A DNA stretch of 64,000 nucleotides. Origin: Adiantum capillus-veneris (lineage: Eukaryota; Streptophyta; Polypodiopsida; Polypodiales; Pteridaceae). Location of the stretch: contig CM043961.1 of the NCBI GenBank assembly GCA_014529385.2, positions 16,658,478 through 16,722,477 of the forward strand, in the 5' to 3' direction. The position numbers were made by a program, and so were the translations under genes. The first letter of the stretch is position 1, and every line of letters starts with the position of its first letter. The notes beneath the pieces were generated by a model that saw only the letters and a list, made by a program, of their open reading frames with translations, was not told the DNA's origin and made no database searches. This document shows, piece after piece, positions 1-11,653 of the stretch.

Positions 1-2868
1 TCATATAGGCTTGGATGCCTAGATTGGTGGCCAACTTTGTGGCTATGAAATTGTGAGTAGAACCAGGGTCAAAGAGAATAAAAGCATCATGTTCTCTTAC
101 CTTTCCCCAAGCATGGCATGGAGGAGATCCCTTGTGGTGAGTTTACTCTTCTTGGATTTTGACCAAGGTAGCTCTAGGAGGCTCATGGCGGGTGTTCTTT
201 TGGGGGCAAGCACGGTACACATGCCCTTGCTCGCCGCATTTGAAACAACGGTTATCCTTGCGATAGCGCTCAAGCTCTTCAGGAGAGAGTTTGTTTTTGC
301 CTTTTGTAAACTCCCTTCTCCTTAGCTTTGTTGTTATTGGAATTGCCCTTGGGAGACTTTTGGACATTGTCCTTCCCCTTAGGCTCATTGGAACCCTGGT
401 TTTCTGTGGGCTTAAGATTTCTCTTAGCCCTTGTTTGGAAATTGATTTGTGAAGCCACCATGGTATGGTGTATGACCGCACATATGGTACGTGGCCTTTG
501 GGAGTTGACATACTCCACCATATCTTCAGTTTTAACACTAGTTTGGTACCAAAACAAGACACTTTCAGTGTTTTTTTTTAACAAATTTAATTTAAATGCT
601 ACTTGCAGTAGACGGTTTATTTAGGAAAACCCTCTTGATATGCTTAAATAAGACAGCGATTGAAGAAATTGCCTTTATAAGCTCAAGAAAAAAATGAAGC
701 GACCTTGTAGAAAATTTTAGGTGACTCTTCCAAAATTTTGCTATAGATAATTGAAAGTTTCATGTGCAAAAAAATTGACTTTGGAGTATATAAAATAATG
801 GAAAGTTCCATGTGTTTGATATGGTTATTTCAAGCATGTCGTCTTATACATAGAGAAATATGTTTATGATGTATTTGTGAGTTTTATAATGTGATACATT
901 GCTTGCCCTTTCCATTGAGCACTCAAGGTGGCAAGTAGAAGGGTTTTTGTATGCAACAATTATTGGATCATTTCAAATATTCAAAACTACATAAGAGAAA
1001 ACTTTCATATTTTCATTCTTGAGACAAGCATTCAAAATCTCAAATAATATCAAACTTTCCATGTAGATCAACTAAATGCATCAAAGTATGTGGTACATAC
1101 ACAATTGGGGTGCTTAAAACCTTGGTTTCACTATTATTATGGAGAACTCAAGATTTTGAAGAGTTTTTGCACGATAAAAATATCAAATTAGAGTTCAAGC
1201 AACGAGATTTAATTGAGTTAGGGAGCCCAAAAAATACGTAGTTTCTTGGTTTAAACATACAAAGTCATTTATAGTCGTCAAATTGCACTAGAATAGTACC
1301 AATTTCATGAGGGAACCTTTGGAATACCAAAATTATGCTCTTATTCAGCACGCGCTCAAGTATGAAATTATGTCTATAGCTTGCACGTGACTTGAAAACT
1401 TATCTTTGGATTTCATTCCATTGTTTTGTAACACTAAGTGCTAACACTTGGCTTTTATAAACATCAAAAAGGCCATATCTACAAAAATATATAATAATTT
1501 TATGATTTTTTGGCAAAACAGCTTGAAATTTTACTCAAATTTATGTCTTAGAACTTACGATAATTCTCTCCATTCAGATTTTATTTTGATATGGAGAAAA
1601 ATCCAGTGTTTTCTTTCCCTCATAACCAATCTATGCCAAAACTTGGTAGAAAAACAGGACACTTTAGTGGCTCAGGACACTAAAGTGTCCAATTACAGAA
1701 CTAGTGTTAAGCCTGCACAAAATTGTTGTTTTTGCTCTCCAAAATCCATCTTTTTGAAGACAGTGTCTTTGAGATGTATGTCCCAAAACTTTTCTACATA
1801 TTTATAAATAGATTCGTAAGGAGAGAGCTTCAAGCTTTGCCATTCTATGAGTACTGTCTTTGGCATCGGTAGTCAAAAACTACTTCATGATGGAAGCTCT
1901 TAAATGTTTCCATGTTCGTGGAGCTTCACCGCTTTCCCGTAGGCTAGACCACCATTGCCTGATGGACTTATGGACATTCATAGCTACATGGTGTAGCTTA
2001 GAGGACTCCGTGAAGCCCTCATCTCCAAACGCCGCATTGAATTGTTGGATGAAAGCCAAGACTTTGTCGGTAGAACAAAAGGTGCAATCGTAGGTAAGGA
2101 AAGAGATGTTCTTTCCTCCCTCTTTGAACTTCTTGAGCTTGAACAACCTCTTCCACACGGCATAGGATTTCTTATGGCCTCTTCTTTTTCGTGGTTCAAA
2201 AATTGCACCATCACTTTCTTGAGAAGATGAAGAATTTAAGGAGGATGGAGAAGAGGGTGACCTCTTTCTCGCCTTTGTTCCTCCTTGTCTGCACCATCAC
2301 TTTCTTCATAACAGAAAGAGGATGAAGAAGATGGAGAAGAGGGTGACCTCTTTCTTGCTTTTTTCCTCTCTTGTTTTCTGTCATCCCTCTTTGAATTATG
2401 GTGTGGAGAGGTGTGCGATGGTCTTCTCTGTTTAGGAGGTGATGGAGAGCGTTTTGCCCGCCGTTTTTGTGGAGCCATCTCCGCCGAGGTGGCAGGAGAC
2501 TCACTTGTTTCTCATTCTTTTGGTGGGGGCCCTTGAGTTCTCCTTTGGAAACGAGATGCGTCATCAAAAAGTAAATTTTTGAGCCCTTCGTATGGATCCT
2601 CTTTTTCTTCCCGAATTGGAGAGAGGCCTCTTTTGGAAGTCTCACAAGGAGGCTTCCTAGGTACTCTCTCTTCTTGGTGGGAAGTTTGGAGGATCCCATG
2701 AGCACAAAGCTGCCGTTGCACTTCACTTTGGAGGGATGGATTGCCCATGGATTGTTGAAGCCTAGAAACAAGGTAGCTAACAAGCATAGGGGCATCATTA
2801 GTAGCCTGCTTATTAGCAAAATCAAAGCTATCAACATTAATTTCACTCTCTTTACTATTGTCAGCCAT
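1..2868 (-). pseudogene. Broken gag/protease of chromovirus copy A
   Basis: Gag is the capsid/nucleocapsid precursor of an LTR retrotransposon. Its ATG is at 2868 (starts MADNSKESEINV), matching the gag start of the inner element at 44323. A basic, Ser/Pro/Arg-rich region follows, then the Gag core with FLTYDCTF and a DAAFGDEGFTESSKL-like stretch (2158-1880). The CCHC knuckle CFKCGEQGHVYRACP lies near 250-210, and the window ends in the protease region (the aspartic site reads DPGS near 70-80). Several frameshifts break the frame between 2868 and 1880, and the 1171-bp insertion at 536-1706 splits it. At the inner element's gag/pol frameshift point, this copy has five T on the plus strand (1751-1755) and reads through in frame. 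It cannot make a full protein. Confidence 0.85.
536..1706. mobile_element. TTAA-flanked CACTAG inverted-repeat DNA element, copy 1 (non-autonomous)
   Basis: An 1171-bp insertion begins CACTAGTTTGG and ends GAACTAGTG, so the outer bases are inverted repeats. TTAA flanks both sides (532-535 and 1707-1710). The uninterrupted site is visible in the paralogous gag of the inner chromovirus (43151-43170), where a single TTAA lies between the same flanks; copy 1 has two extra T on its left side. The subterminal right end repeats a GGACACT motif in both orientations. No transposase frame is present; the only longer frame (1448-1807) matches nothing I recognise. TTAA duplications are the hallmark of piggyBac-type transposons, while CACTA...TAGTG ends recall EnSpm elements, which make 3-bp duplications. 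The TTAA evidence favours the former as inference only. Confidence 0.75.
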
Positions 2869-3255
2869 TCTAACAACTTTTAGGTGTAAACGTTTTTAGC
2901 TGTACTTTGGCACTTCAAGCCCTAGTTGCTACTCCTCTTTACGCCTTTAGAAAGCACTCAAGCTACTGTACCCGTGGCTCAAATATCATTAATTGCAAGG
3001 AATAGAAGAGAGGGTCTTTCAACACCAAAACAATACCGGATCCTGTCAAGCTTTTAATAGCTTGTGGACTCCACTATTAAGACCATAGCTCTCAATGGTG
3101 ATGCCCCGTTATCTGCACGAAGGTAGGCGCACTGCAAGGCCAAAAAATCCCTATTCTACTTACTCAATTGCAATTAATAATACCAACCATTTATAGCTAG
3201 CTTGAGGACCTCCCTTCTTGAGCAAGAAAAGAGAAACCTTGTGCTCTGATGCCAA

Positions 3256-4505
3256 TGTAACAATTAATGGCCTAGTAACTTGTGTGTAGCTGAAAATAGC
3301 ATCAACATAGTGAGCATTTCATTAGAATAGATTCCTAATGAGCATAGCAAGAGTTCTTGGATGGAGAGAGCAACAAAAAGCATAACACCTAGTTAGATAG
3401 GCATGAACAATACTTCAAAAGAGAGAGAAATTAAGCTATTGACAACAATCGACGACCGGATTTACATGGAGCCGGTCCCCCTCCCAAAAGGCTTTGTATT
3501 ATAGGTTTCCCCCATCAAAGGAGACATTTTATAATACAATACTTTGTGTTCCTTCAATAACTTGCTAGTGCAATTAAGATGGAAGCGTCAAGTACCATGC
3601 ACACACTTATAAAACACAACATCAATTCCCTCACGGTCTCAGAACCAAGGCCTCACACACCTTCGAAGATGGTGAGAGCTAGCGGGGTATGAGAGTAGAT
3701 TGAGAGGAAGGAGTAGTCTTACGAGAAAGAAGTATATCTCCTCACATAATCACTCATAAAAGCTTGGCATAGCTTAGTAATTAGCATGGTAGAGGAGATG
3801 AGCATGCATTGAAGCTTGGCTCTTGGTTGGATTTGAATCACAAAGCCAAGAGTTGTTGGTGTAGGCCTCCCTTATCCTCAAGATTGGAGTAGATGATGAG
3901 CTTTCCATTAAATCTTGAGAAGGAGAGAGAGAGAGAGAGTGTTCTTGCTTCACACATGAGATTGCGTGAGTGTGTGTGTGATAATGCCTTGTCAAAATTA
4001 GCTCCCTCTCTCTCTTGGTCGACCCCTCATGCTTTTTACTCATGTTGACACCCCATTGGACCTTGCAAAGCCTAGCCAATGATAATTAAGAAGCATAAGT
4101 GATAGCCTTGTGACATCTGTCCCCCTTTCCCCTTTTTTGAGAGCTTTAGGTAATTAGTTAATGCAATTAAACTCTCATTGGACCCCTTAGTCTTCTAGCC
4201 AATAGGAATCAGGCAAACCATTAGGCTGTTGAATGCTCATTGGACCCCTTGGGAGACTGTCCAATAGTCTTCTAGAGAGCTTAATTCTTATTAGTTCTTT
4301 TATCAAGTGTTTTAAAGTGAATGAAACTAGATATACTCTAGCCTAATTCTCATTGGTCCGCCTCTATATATAGCCATCCAATAGGATTTGAGTTCACCTT
4401 GGGGGTACCTGGGCTAGGAACCTGACACGTGTTCCCTATTCCCTTTGTGCAAAGGGCTTGCAAGTGTGTGTGTGTGTGTGTGTGTGTTTCTCTCCCATCA
4501 CCTAC
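3256..4505 (-). repeat. 5' LTR fragment of chromovirus copy A
   Basis: On the plus strand the LTR begins TGTAACAATTAATGG at 3256 and matches the inner element's LTR from 44741, with moderate divergence, until about 4505. There the match stops before the expected ~1590-bp length. It carries the paired ATTGG/CCAAT blocks seen in all LTRs of this family (near 4050-4080, 4170-4200, 4235-4265 and 4350-4385), a short GA run near 3927-3940, and a (GT)12 run at 4464-4487. The adjacent primer site at 3243-3255 has one change from the tRNA-iMet type. Confidence 0.85.
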
Positions 4506-4522
4506 TAAAAGGGCTCTATTGT

Positions 4523-4613
4523 AGAGTTATGTAGAGTTTTGCCGCCATGTAGTTGATATTGAGTAGTGATGAGAGTTATGTAGAGGTTTGCCGCCATGTA
4601 GTTGATATTGAGT
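4523..4613. repeat. Two tandem 42-bp units, period 49 bp
   Basis: The stretches at 4523-4564 and 4572-4613 are nearly identical; both run from AGAGTTATGTAGAG through GCCGCCATGTAG to GATATTGAGT. They lie just past the broken end of LTR copy A. No function is visible. Confidence 0.8.
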
Positions 4614-5586
4614 GCATTCACCGAAAAAGAGAAGAGAATATATATAGTAGAAACAGATAGTTCTTCTTCTTTCCATGAATGAGAGGGAGATGGTAATAGA
4701 GATCTTGCACCACCTCCCTCAAATGTGTACATATTAGGGTTTCAGTAAGTTTCTATGTATTCATCTCAACAATTGAATATGAGCTCTACTACTCTTTATA
4801 TACAAACTTTAAAGGCTGGAGTAACCCCAAGTGAAATAGGGCACCCAAGTTTTTGGCTAAATGTAGTTTTAAACTATGGAAAACATCCTCTCTTTGCTAA
4901 AAACAAGGTCTTCCTTTTATAAGTCAATTCTTCCCTCCCACCATTTGATTTTTCTGGTGTATTCTAATCAATAAAACAAAATCTTGACACCTAATGTGAT
5001 TGTAAGTGAACTAGACCACACCTTGATGTCTTGACACAACCACAACACTCATCATACCGCCCAAAGTATTTGTGATGCAATATTCATATAAATAATATGC
5101 AGAGAATATGTTTTTAGTTTTGTCCCTACAATAAGTCTATTTTTCACATAAACAATGACTAAAAATAATATTCCTAGGGTTAGGAAATATTAAAAGCACG
5201 TTGCTATTTAAAATCACTAAAAAACAAGAAAGTAGAAGAAAGCTCAAAAATCTAAAAAAAGAAAATTGTTCTAAAATTGAACCACGGTTTCACTTATTCT
5301 ACCCAAGCTAGGAAACAAATTTGCTTTTCATAAAAAACCACAAAAATCACTAAAAATAAGATTTTTACAAAGTTGAACCTTAGCTCCCCTGGACCTCATA
5401 GAAGAAGGATTCAGCCATGTTTTTCACCAAAAAAAAACACCAAAAAGCACATAAAAAAGAAAAAATATTTTTTTTCTAAAACTTAACCAAGTGTTTTTTT
5501 GCCCTAATTGCTCCTTGTTTTTCACTTTGAAACGTCACATCATCACATAGTAAGCATTCTAGAACAAAAAATAATGTAAATCACTT
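4614..5586. other. AT-rich stretch without recognisable features
   Basis: About 970 bases of AT-rich sequence with many A and T runs. I see no coding frame above background, no RNA gene and no terminal repeats. It ends at the possible LINE target duplication. Confidence 0.5.
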
Positions 5587-7854
5587 AAAAATCAACTGGA
5601 GAAAGACAGTGGCTTTCTCGGTTGGTAGTGCTCCTGTGCCAGATTGGATGCCAGGAGAGGGTTTCAGGTGGATTCCTCCAGGGACTGCAGTTCGGTACTT
5701 GGGTTATCAGGTTGGTTTGGATTTGTCCCCCGAGCAGCAGATTGCTCCTCTTCTCCTGTCCATCAGGAGAAAGTTGTTACATTGGAGCTCAGCCCGACTG
5801 TCGCTGGCTGGTAGAGTAGTAGTTGCCAACCAGGTGTTGTTGGCGACTATGTGGTACATCACTTCTTGCTGGATCTTCTCGAGTTCTTGCATCAGCCAGG
5901 TACAGAGGCTGATCAGGAACTTCTTTTGGTCAAGTCCCGACACTCAGATTGCCCGAGCCAAGGTGGCTTGGTCGGTCATCACACTTCCTTGTTCTCAGGG
6001 AGGGCTTGGGATCATTGATCCAGCACAGCAGAGTAGAGCCCTTCTTGGGAAGTTCGTCGTCAGAGGACTTCTTCCAGGCGAGGAGCCCTGGAAGGAGTTC
6101 TTGTTGCAGAGGCTTCGTGCCAAGGTGCCTCAGTCAGGAGGCCCTTGGAAACCTTCGACCAGATGGATCTTTACAGAGTTGCGTCGAGTTGGTTTGAGCA
6201 GGAGACTGGAGGACCGATTCCCTGTGAGTCTGCTTCGTTCTTGGGAGCTATTACGGCGTGGCCTAGAGCAGAGACAGCCGACGTGCACGGAGGAGCGCCT
6301 ACGGCAGCCCCTCATCTGGAACCCCATGGTTAGCACTCAGCGAGGCCACTTGGTTGGGAGTAGGCCTCATGTTTCTTGGGGTCCCATGGCAGCAGGTCCA
6401 GGGCGCTCTCTAGGTGACTGGCTAGAGTTCACAGGTTTGTCAGAGGAGGTGCAGGTTGTCCAGCTACAGGGCATGAGAGGGGTTCAGAGCATGTGTCAGG
6501 ACATCTCAGAGTCAGTTCCAGCTGACTGGCTCACGCCTCTCGAGCCAGTGGCACCCCGGTGGATGGGAGACTTCACACGACTAGAGGTTCTCATTTCAGT
6601 CACGGCTTGCTTAGAGACTGTCCCAGCCTTGTTCTTCGAGCTTCAGGGTGGGGGACGACTATAGAGAGTTGCAGTAGAGGCCCCGCAGGTCGCAGAGTGT
6701 TGTTTCCAGAGGATCCGAGTTGTGGGCATCTGTGGGAGGACTTGCTTCATAGACCCTGACCCAGCAGCTCTTGAGACAGGACACTGGAGGCTATGGGCTT
6801 GGGAGTGCTATCCACTGGCACGAGTACAGTGGGATCCTGGTGAGTGGCTGTGGAGGGACCCATTCTCTTCTGCAGACCGCCCAGGAGTCCCTTTCTTTCC
6901 ATACACTGTTCGGCTTGGACGTCAATTACTTGCAACACAGAGTGAGGCCCGCCCCGCTGCAGCACGTCATTGGCAGGAGGAGGGTCTCACAGTTGAGTTC
7001 TTGGCAGCTTTTTGGCAGAGGCTGTGGGACTCCAGACAGCCGAGGCACGTCACCTTGTTCCAGTGGTTGGTTGCACACAGAGCCACAGCAGTAGGGAGCT
7101 GGCTTGTACATAGTGGTCTCTCGGCCGCATGTACAGCCTGTCACCAGTTGGTGGAGAGTCAGCGTCACTGTCTTTGGGACTGTCCCTTGGCCCAGCAGGT
7201 GTGGCTACGAGTTCTTCGGCTGATGCTTGCCCTCTCCACGGCTCGACATTACACTTGGGGGGCAGCGGCTTGGTCCACCCTCACGGGCCCGGCACTTCAG
7301 TTTGAGCTATCTTCCACCAGCAGGATGATAGTGATACAGGGGGGTCGACCTACACTCCAGCCTGCTACAGACCTTACTCCACAGGAGTGGAGCAGTGAGA
7401 GAGCGGAGTGTTGGGAGCTCATCAGCGGCCTAGCTCTCTGGTTCATCTGGCGGGCCCGTTGTTTCCGCATCTTTGAGGCTCGCCTTGTACCACCAGCAGA
7501 GACTGTTCGTGACTTTTGGCTAGAGCTGATCCATACTCTCAGAGGACAGCTTGAGGGACTACAGGGCAACTCCGATCGCATGCGGGAGCGCCGCGAGGCT
7601 TTTCTTCGACTTTGGCGCCCTGGGCCGTTCTACTCCATGGTCCAGGGGGTGCTCAGATGGCACTACTGTCCACCTGTGTGGCTTTTCCCTCCTCCCATCT
7701 CTTGATTTAGCCCCATTGTACATATGCTATTTTTTCATTGGGAGAGTCTCCCCACCATGCTTGTTGTAGCCCTCTCTTGCAGAGGTGGATGTAGCCCTAT
7801 GGGCAGTTTTCATTAACTAATAGAAGGATCTTTTTTTTATATAAAAAAAATCAA
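5587..7854 (+). mobile_element. 5'-truncated L1-type LINE
   Basis: A non-LTR retrotransposon tail encodes the C-terminal part of ORF2. It then has a short 3' UTR with a GGGAGAGTCTCCCC hairpin (7740-7753) and an A-rich end at 7841-7850. Coding starts abruptly near 5596 inside the RT palm/thumb region, as expected from incomplete target-primed reverse transcription. AAAAATCAA occurs at 5587-5595 and again at 7846-7854, a candidate 9-bp target duplication, though it overlaps the A tail and is weak by itself. The element is clearly richer in G+C than the DNA on both sides. Confidence 0.8.
5597..7705 (+). pseudogene. LINE ORF2 C-terminal fragment (RT thumb plus zinc-binding RT-associated domain)
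   Basis: ORF2 of L1-type elements carries endonuclease and reverse transcriptase; only the end is present. The frame opens at the truncation with INWRKT-like residues, then shows VRYLGYQVG (about residue 30 from 5609), LSLAGRVVVANQVLL, IRNFFW and GGLGI, all typical of the post-palm region of plant LINE RTs. The zf-RVT domain follows near 7060-7210, with FQWLVAHRA, CTACHQ and HCLWDCPLAQQVW carrying the Cys/His ligands. One in-frame TAG at 6662-6664 is the only break in about 700 codons, and the frame continues on both sides of it. The frame ends at TGA 7703-7705. The catalytic RT residues and endonuclease are missing, so this piece cannot mobilise itself. Confidence 0.85.
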
Positions 7855-7861
7855 GGATCTT

Positions 7862-8812
7862 AGACCTTGGACAATAAAACAGTTTTAGAAGGCCATGGAA
7901 CTCTACAAGGGTGGGGTATGCACCATATCTTCTATCCTTGGAAACTCAAATGGGAATCAAATCGTTCTTATTGGTCTATGGTTGCATAGTGGCCATTTTT
8001 TTCCATAAGGACAATAGCCAAATATATGACCATTGTGCAACAAGACAGAAAAATAGCCATGAAACTTTACATGGGTGGGGTATGTACCATATCCTTTGAC
8101 CATGCCAAGTTTTATGGACATGAAATCATGTCTTGTTAGTTTAGGGCTACCTAATAACAATATTATTTTCATAAAGGTTACGAATGAGCCATATGGAAAT
8201 TGTGCAGCCTTGGATCAACAAGACAATTGTAGAAGGACATGAAACCTTATAGAGGTGGGATATGCACCATATAAAACTTTTGAGGGGGGAAGTATGCACC
8301 ATAGCCCCAACTCCTGACACATTTCATGTCCATCAGATCACATTTCTTTGGTCGAGGATTGCACAATAGTCATATTTTTGCCATATGGTCACAAATGAGC
8401 CAGCTATGACAAAAATATGGCCATTGTGCAGCTTGGACAAGCGATATGGTTTCAAAATGGCAAGAAAATTTGCAAGGGTCAGGTATGCACCATATCAGAC
8501 ACTCTTGAAAAGTTTCATGGGCATTGAATCACATGTCATGAATCTAAGGTTTCACAATGGCCTTTTTTGGCATACGGATCCCTATAGCAAAAGTACGGCA
8601 ATTGTGCAATCCTAGACCAAAAAGATGGTTTTAGTGGACCTTATCCTCTACCTCTGCAAATTTTCATAAGAATCGGATCATGTCTCATTGGTTTAGGGTC
8701 ACACAATTGCCATATTTTTACCATAGGGCAACAAATGAGCCCTATTTTAACAACCTAGCAATTGTGCAACTCGAGACCAACGAGATGGTTTTAGTTAGCA
8801 ATGAAACTTCAT
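7862..8812. repeat. Diverged tandem repeat, about five units of ~180 bp
   Basis: Related blocks recur with starts near 7883, 8046, 8225, 8446, 8626 and 8790 (spacing 163-221). Each unit has a variant of GATGGTTTTAG, then GGCCATGAAACT, then GGTGGGGTATGCACCATAT, then TTTCATGGGCAT, a GGTTTAGGGTTGCACAATGG block, and a TTTTTGCCATA...AATGAGCC block with ATGGCCATTGTGCA. Units are well diverged, and some lack the GTATGCACC block. The array starts directly after the LINE tail. The period is close to nucleosomal satellite length, but five decayed copies do not establish a satellite. Confidence 0.7.
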
Positions 8813-10306
8813 TCAAAAATACAAAAAAGGTAATATGTATTACAAATCAATGAGACAAGGTACAACAAATCAACAAGACAAGGTAAAAGTCTTGGAAAAT
8901 ACCATACTAGATTCCAGGATGAAGAGTATATAATGTGAGGCTCATGGGCAATCATGATGATGAGAACAATGTTGCACAAATTGTGCATTATGGGAGTGAT
9001 TGTCAGTGAAATAACAGTTGGTTCTCACATATGATCACACGCTACTCCTCGGAGCTACCTACCTCTACATGATGGTACGATATATGTAGTAGGATTACCA
9101 TCTATAAGAACATTAAAGAAAATCAAGCTACATGCTTGCTACATGCAACAACTTTAATTAATATTACAACATAAAAGGACAAATAAACCATTTGTTGAAC
9201 CACAAGCTTTTGTAACTACTTTGAGAAGTAATACTCAAACTTAATCTCTTGTTAAGGGACAAAGGTGTATTTCTCTACAAAATCCATGCTAGAAACTACA
9301 GTACCAATTGGAAAGGAGGCAAGGTAAGCACAGAACTGGCAATCTTGCCACTTTGTGTGATGCGTATGCTATACATATGGATACACAGAAGCCATAAAAT
9401 CTTGCATAAATAAGGGATGTGGTGCACAATTGGGTGTAAGCTACAATATTTGAGATGTGCTACCTCTAAGCGCTATATATGTGTGGTAGTCATACTACTA
9501 CCATGTAACTATCTTAGCCTCATCACCATCACTCATCATACTGTAAGTCATGAAATATCCCCACATTGCACACACATATACTCCACACAAAAAAACTAAT
9601 GAGAAGATTCCCCATCTACACTCTCACATAGCAAATAGTTAATGAAAACTTGTGGCCCCATTGGAACCTCTCCATAGCATGGCTAGAAAGAGTGTAAAAC
9701 ACGTCATACATCAGTTGGAAATATATATGATATCTAAAATAGCAAGTCTCTCTCTCATGGATAATGTGCACATACCAAGGCTTGCATGCCTCAAAGGTGC
9801 ACTAGCCAATGGTGAGCTCAAGGTGGACATCGTAGAATGCATGGAAGAGCAAAGTATGCATGATCTCAAGAATGCGAGCACCATGCTATACATGTTTCTT
9901 GCAACCAACCATATGTCAAATTTCCTTTCTAAAGTTTGACAAGGTGAAAAAATTCTCCCCTTAAAGCTCATCTATGTTTCTTATGCATGGATCCAAAATG
10001 TGTGAGTATCAAGGAGCATGCCCACTACTCACCCAAAGATCCTCACCATGCCCCAAATCAAGCCGTTGTCTCCTAAGGCACCTACCAAGCTAGGTGGGCC
10101 AACAAATGGATAACTCTTGAGAAACGGCTCCAAAAATACATGTGATGGATGCACTTGCAACTACTGCAATGAATTTGTGACAAGATGCAAGTGTGTCCTT
10201 GGATCCTTGCCTAGATAAAAAGATGTGCGCCCACTTGACACTATCTACCACTGCTACAGTGGCCTTGTGGGTCTTTGGACTATGGATCTCAGCAGCTGCA
10301 CATGTC
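8813..10306. other. Unassigned stretch
   Basis: No gene, LTR or RNA gene is recognisable. A short direct repeat (CAACAAATCAA... / CAATGAGACAAGG around 8850-8885) and a 95-codon frame at 9652-9939 were examined. The frame has no motif I recognise and no supporting context. Confidence 0.4.
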
Positions 10307-10310
10307 TTAA

Positions 10311-11649
10311 CACTAGGTTGGTAATGGGACACTTTTATGTCCTGGGACACTTTTATGTCCTGTTAAGTGACCATTTTCCTTGAATTATGTCAAGAGTTTC
10401 AAAATTGATTTGGAGGTGCTATCTGTCTAGAAAGTTGTATCATGAGCTGAAAAAAACTCGACATATTTTTGGAATATCAATTCCATCTTTAACCTTGTCC
10501 TTGCACAACATTTCACAACCTAAACTGTGTAAAAAAACGGGTCCTGTTTTTGGCTTTTTTCAACTTTTTGCAGCTATACCACTCTATAATTCATGCTTGT
10601 GAGGTCTATAATGCTAGAGAACTATCTTTAGTAGTACTCAACATGTCCTGATGCTTTTAGGGAGAAATAAATGTTAAAGTTGTAAGTTATGACCAAATTA
10701 CAAAAATTGTCAAATCCTATCTTTAGCCAATTTTAGCTCTTCTATGATTTTTTTTTGGTGGCTTTCATGATATCCAAATGCAGTTTTGATTTTCTATGTC
10801 GCATATTGTAACATAAAGCTAATATTCCTTGAGTTTTGGGGCACCCAATACCCTATTTTTCATAGTAGACAACGATGGTTGATTTTTCAATCATAGAAGA
10901 ATACGAAACACTCTAGTATATCAAGTATATCCTTTTCAATATTGTTAGTTTCTTGTGACAACTACATGCATTTTGTAGGTAGGAACTATATCTAGTCATA
11001 CGGATCAAATTTGGCTAGATATTGAATAGTTTCTATGGGATTCTACAACTCATAATGTTGAACCCAGTTTTTTCATGTTGGCTTTATTTAGCACTTCATC
11101 TTTGTCCCCAAGATTCCCCTTGGTAAGAGATGTATTATTCTTTTGACATGCTCCATGGCTCCTTATGAACTTAAAGGACAATAGGGAACTAAGAAAACAT
11201 GCATATATTATTTGTCTTGAGTGTGGCTATAGAAACTTTGATGATAGGTTTGCAGAATGGTAAAAATTCAACTTTTTTGTACCTATTTCTTTTGGCAAAA
11301 CAAAAAAAAGTGAGTAAGAAGCAATCATATGTTCTGATCACCAACCTATTGAAGTTAACTAGGGAATTTATCTCAAGTCCTACAAAAATCCCTAATCTTA
11401 TTTTTATGCAACAAAGCGTAAGAAATGACTGTTTTGATGAAAATGTACTGGTCCATCAGCTTTGGAGGCTTGGTGTGACCAAAAGATGAGAAATTTTACA
11501 AGTTTCTTATCTTTTCCATGTGTAGTAGGCCTTGAACTATAGCCTCATGAAAGGATTTTACAAAATGAGTGGATCTACTATGGTTTTGGAGGTTTTTTTC
11601 AAAACCCTGAAAGGACACTTTTATGTCCTGTTAGGTTACCAACCTAGTG
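10311..11649. mobile_element. TTAA-flanked CACTAG inverted-repeat DNA element, copy 3 (non-autonomous, both ends intact)
   Basis: A 1339-bp element begins CACTAGGTTGGTAA and ends TTACCAACCTAGTG, a perfect 14-bp inverted pair. It is bounded by TTAA at 10307-10310 and 11650-11653. Just inside the left end GGACACTTTTATGTCC occurs twice in tandem (near 10328-10362), and once near the right end in the same orientation (near 11610-11625). Such subterminal repeats are commonly transposase binding sites. The ends and the GGACACTTT motif relate it to the elements at 536-1706 and 13418-14706, but the interior differs, so it is a second subfamily. A 96-codon frame at 11199-11489 is not recognisable as a transposase. 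Confidence 0.8.
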
Positions 11650-11653
11650 TTAA

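Larger units (their letters stand above)
1..4505 (-). mobile_element. Ty3/gypsy chromovirus copy A, truncated and decayed
   Basis: This is a partial minus-strand copy of the family whose best member lies at 37426-46332. Reading on the minus strand it holds an LTR fragment (4505 to 3256), a primer site with one change from TGGTATCAGAG (just inside 3256), a gag leader, gag, and the start of the protease region, which runs off the window at base 1. RT, RNase H and integrase are not in the window. The outer ~340 bases of the LTR are missing beyond 4505. A separate TTAA-flanked element interrupts gag at 536-1706. The assignment rests on near-continuous sequence match to the inner element, for example the gag start at 2868 and the zinc knuckle near 215-255. 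Confidence 0.9.

Noticed and set aside
536-1706. Assignment of the CACTAG elements to EnSpm/CACTA
   Set aside because: EnSpm elements make 3-bp duplications. Here TTAA is on both sides of two copies, and the uninterrupted site has TTAA once. The ends alone are not enough.
3774-4079. Frames inside LTRs (for example also 38561-38794 and 45876-46109) as genes
   Set aside because: They lie wholly in LTR repeats and are duplicated only because the LTR is duplicated.
9652-9939. 95-codon frame as a small host gene
   Set aside because: No motif, no promoter or repeat context, and a similar-length frame is open on the opposite strand.
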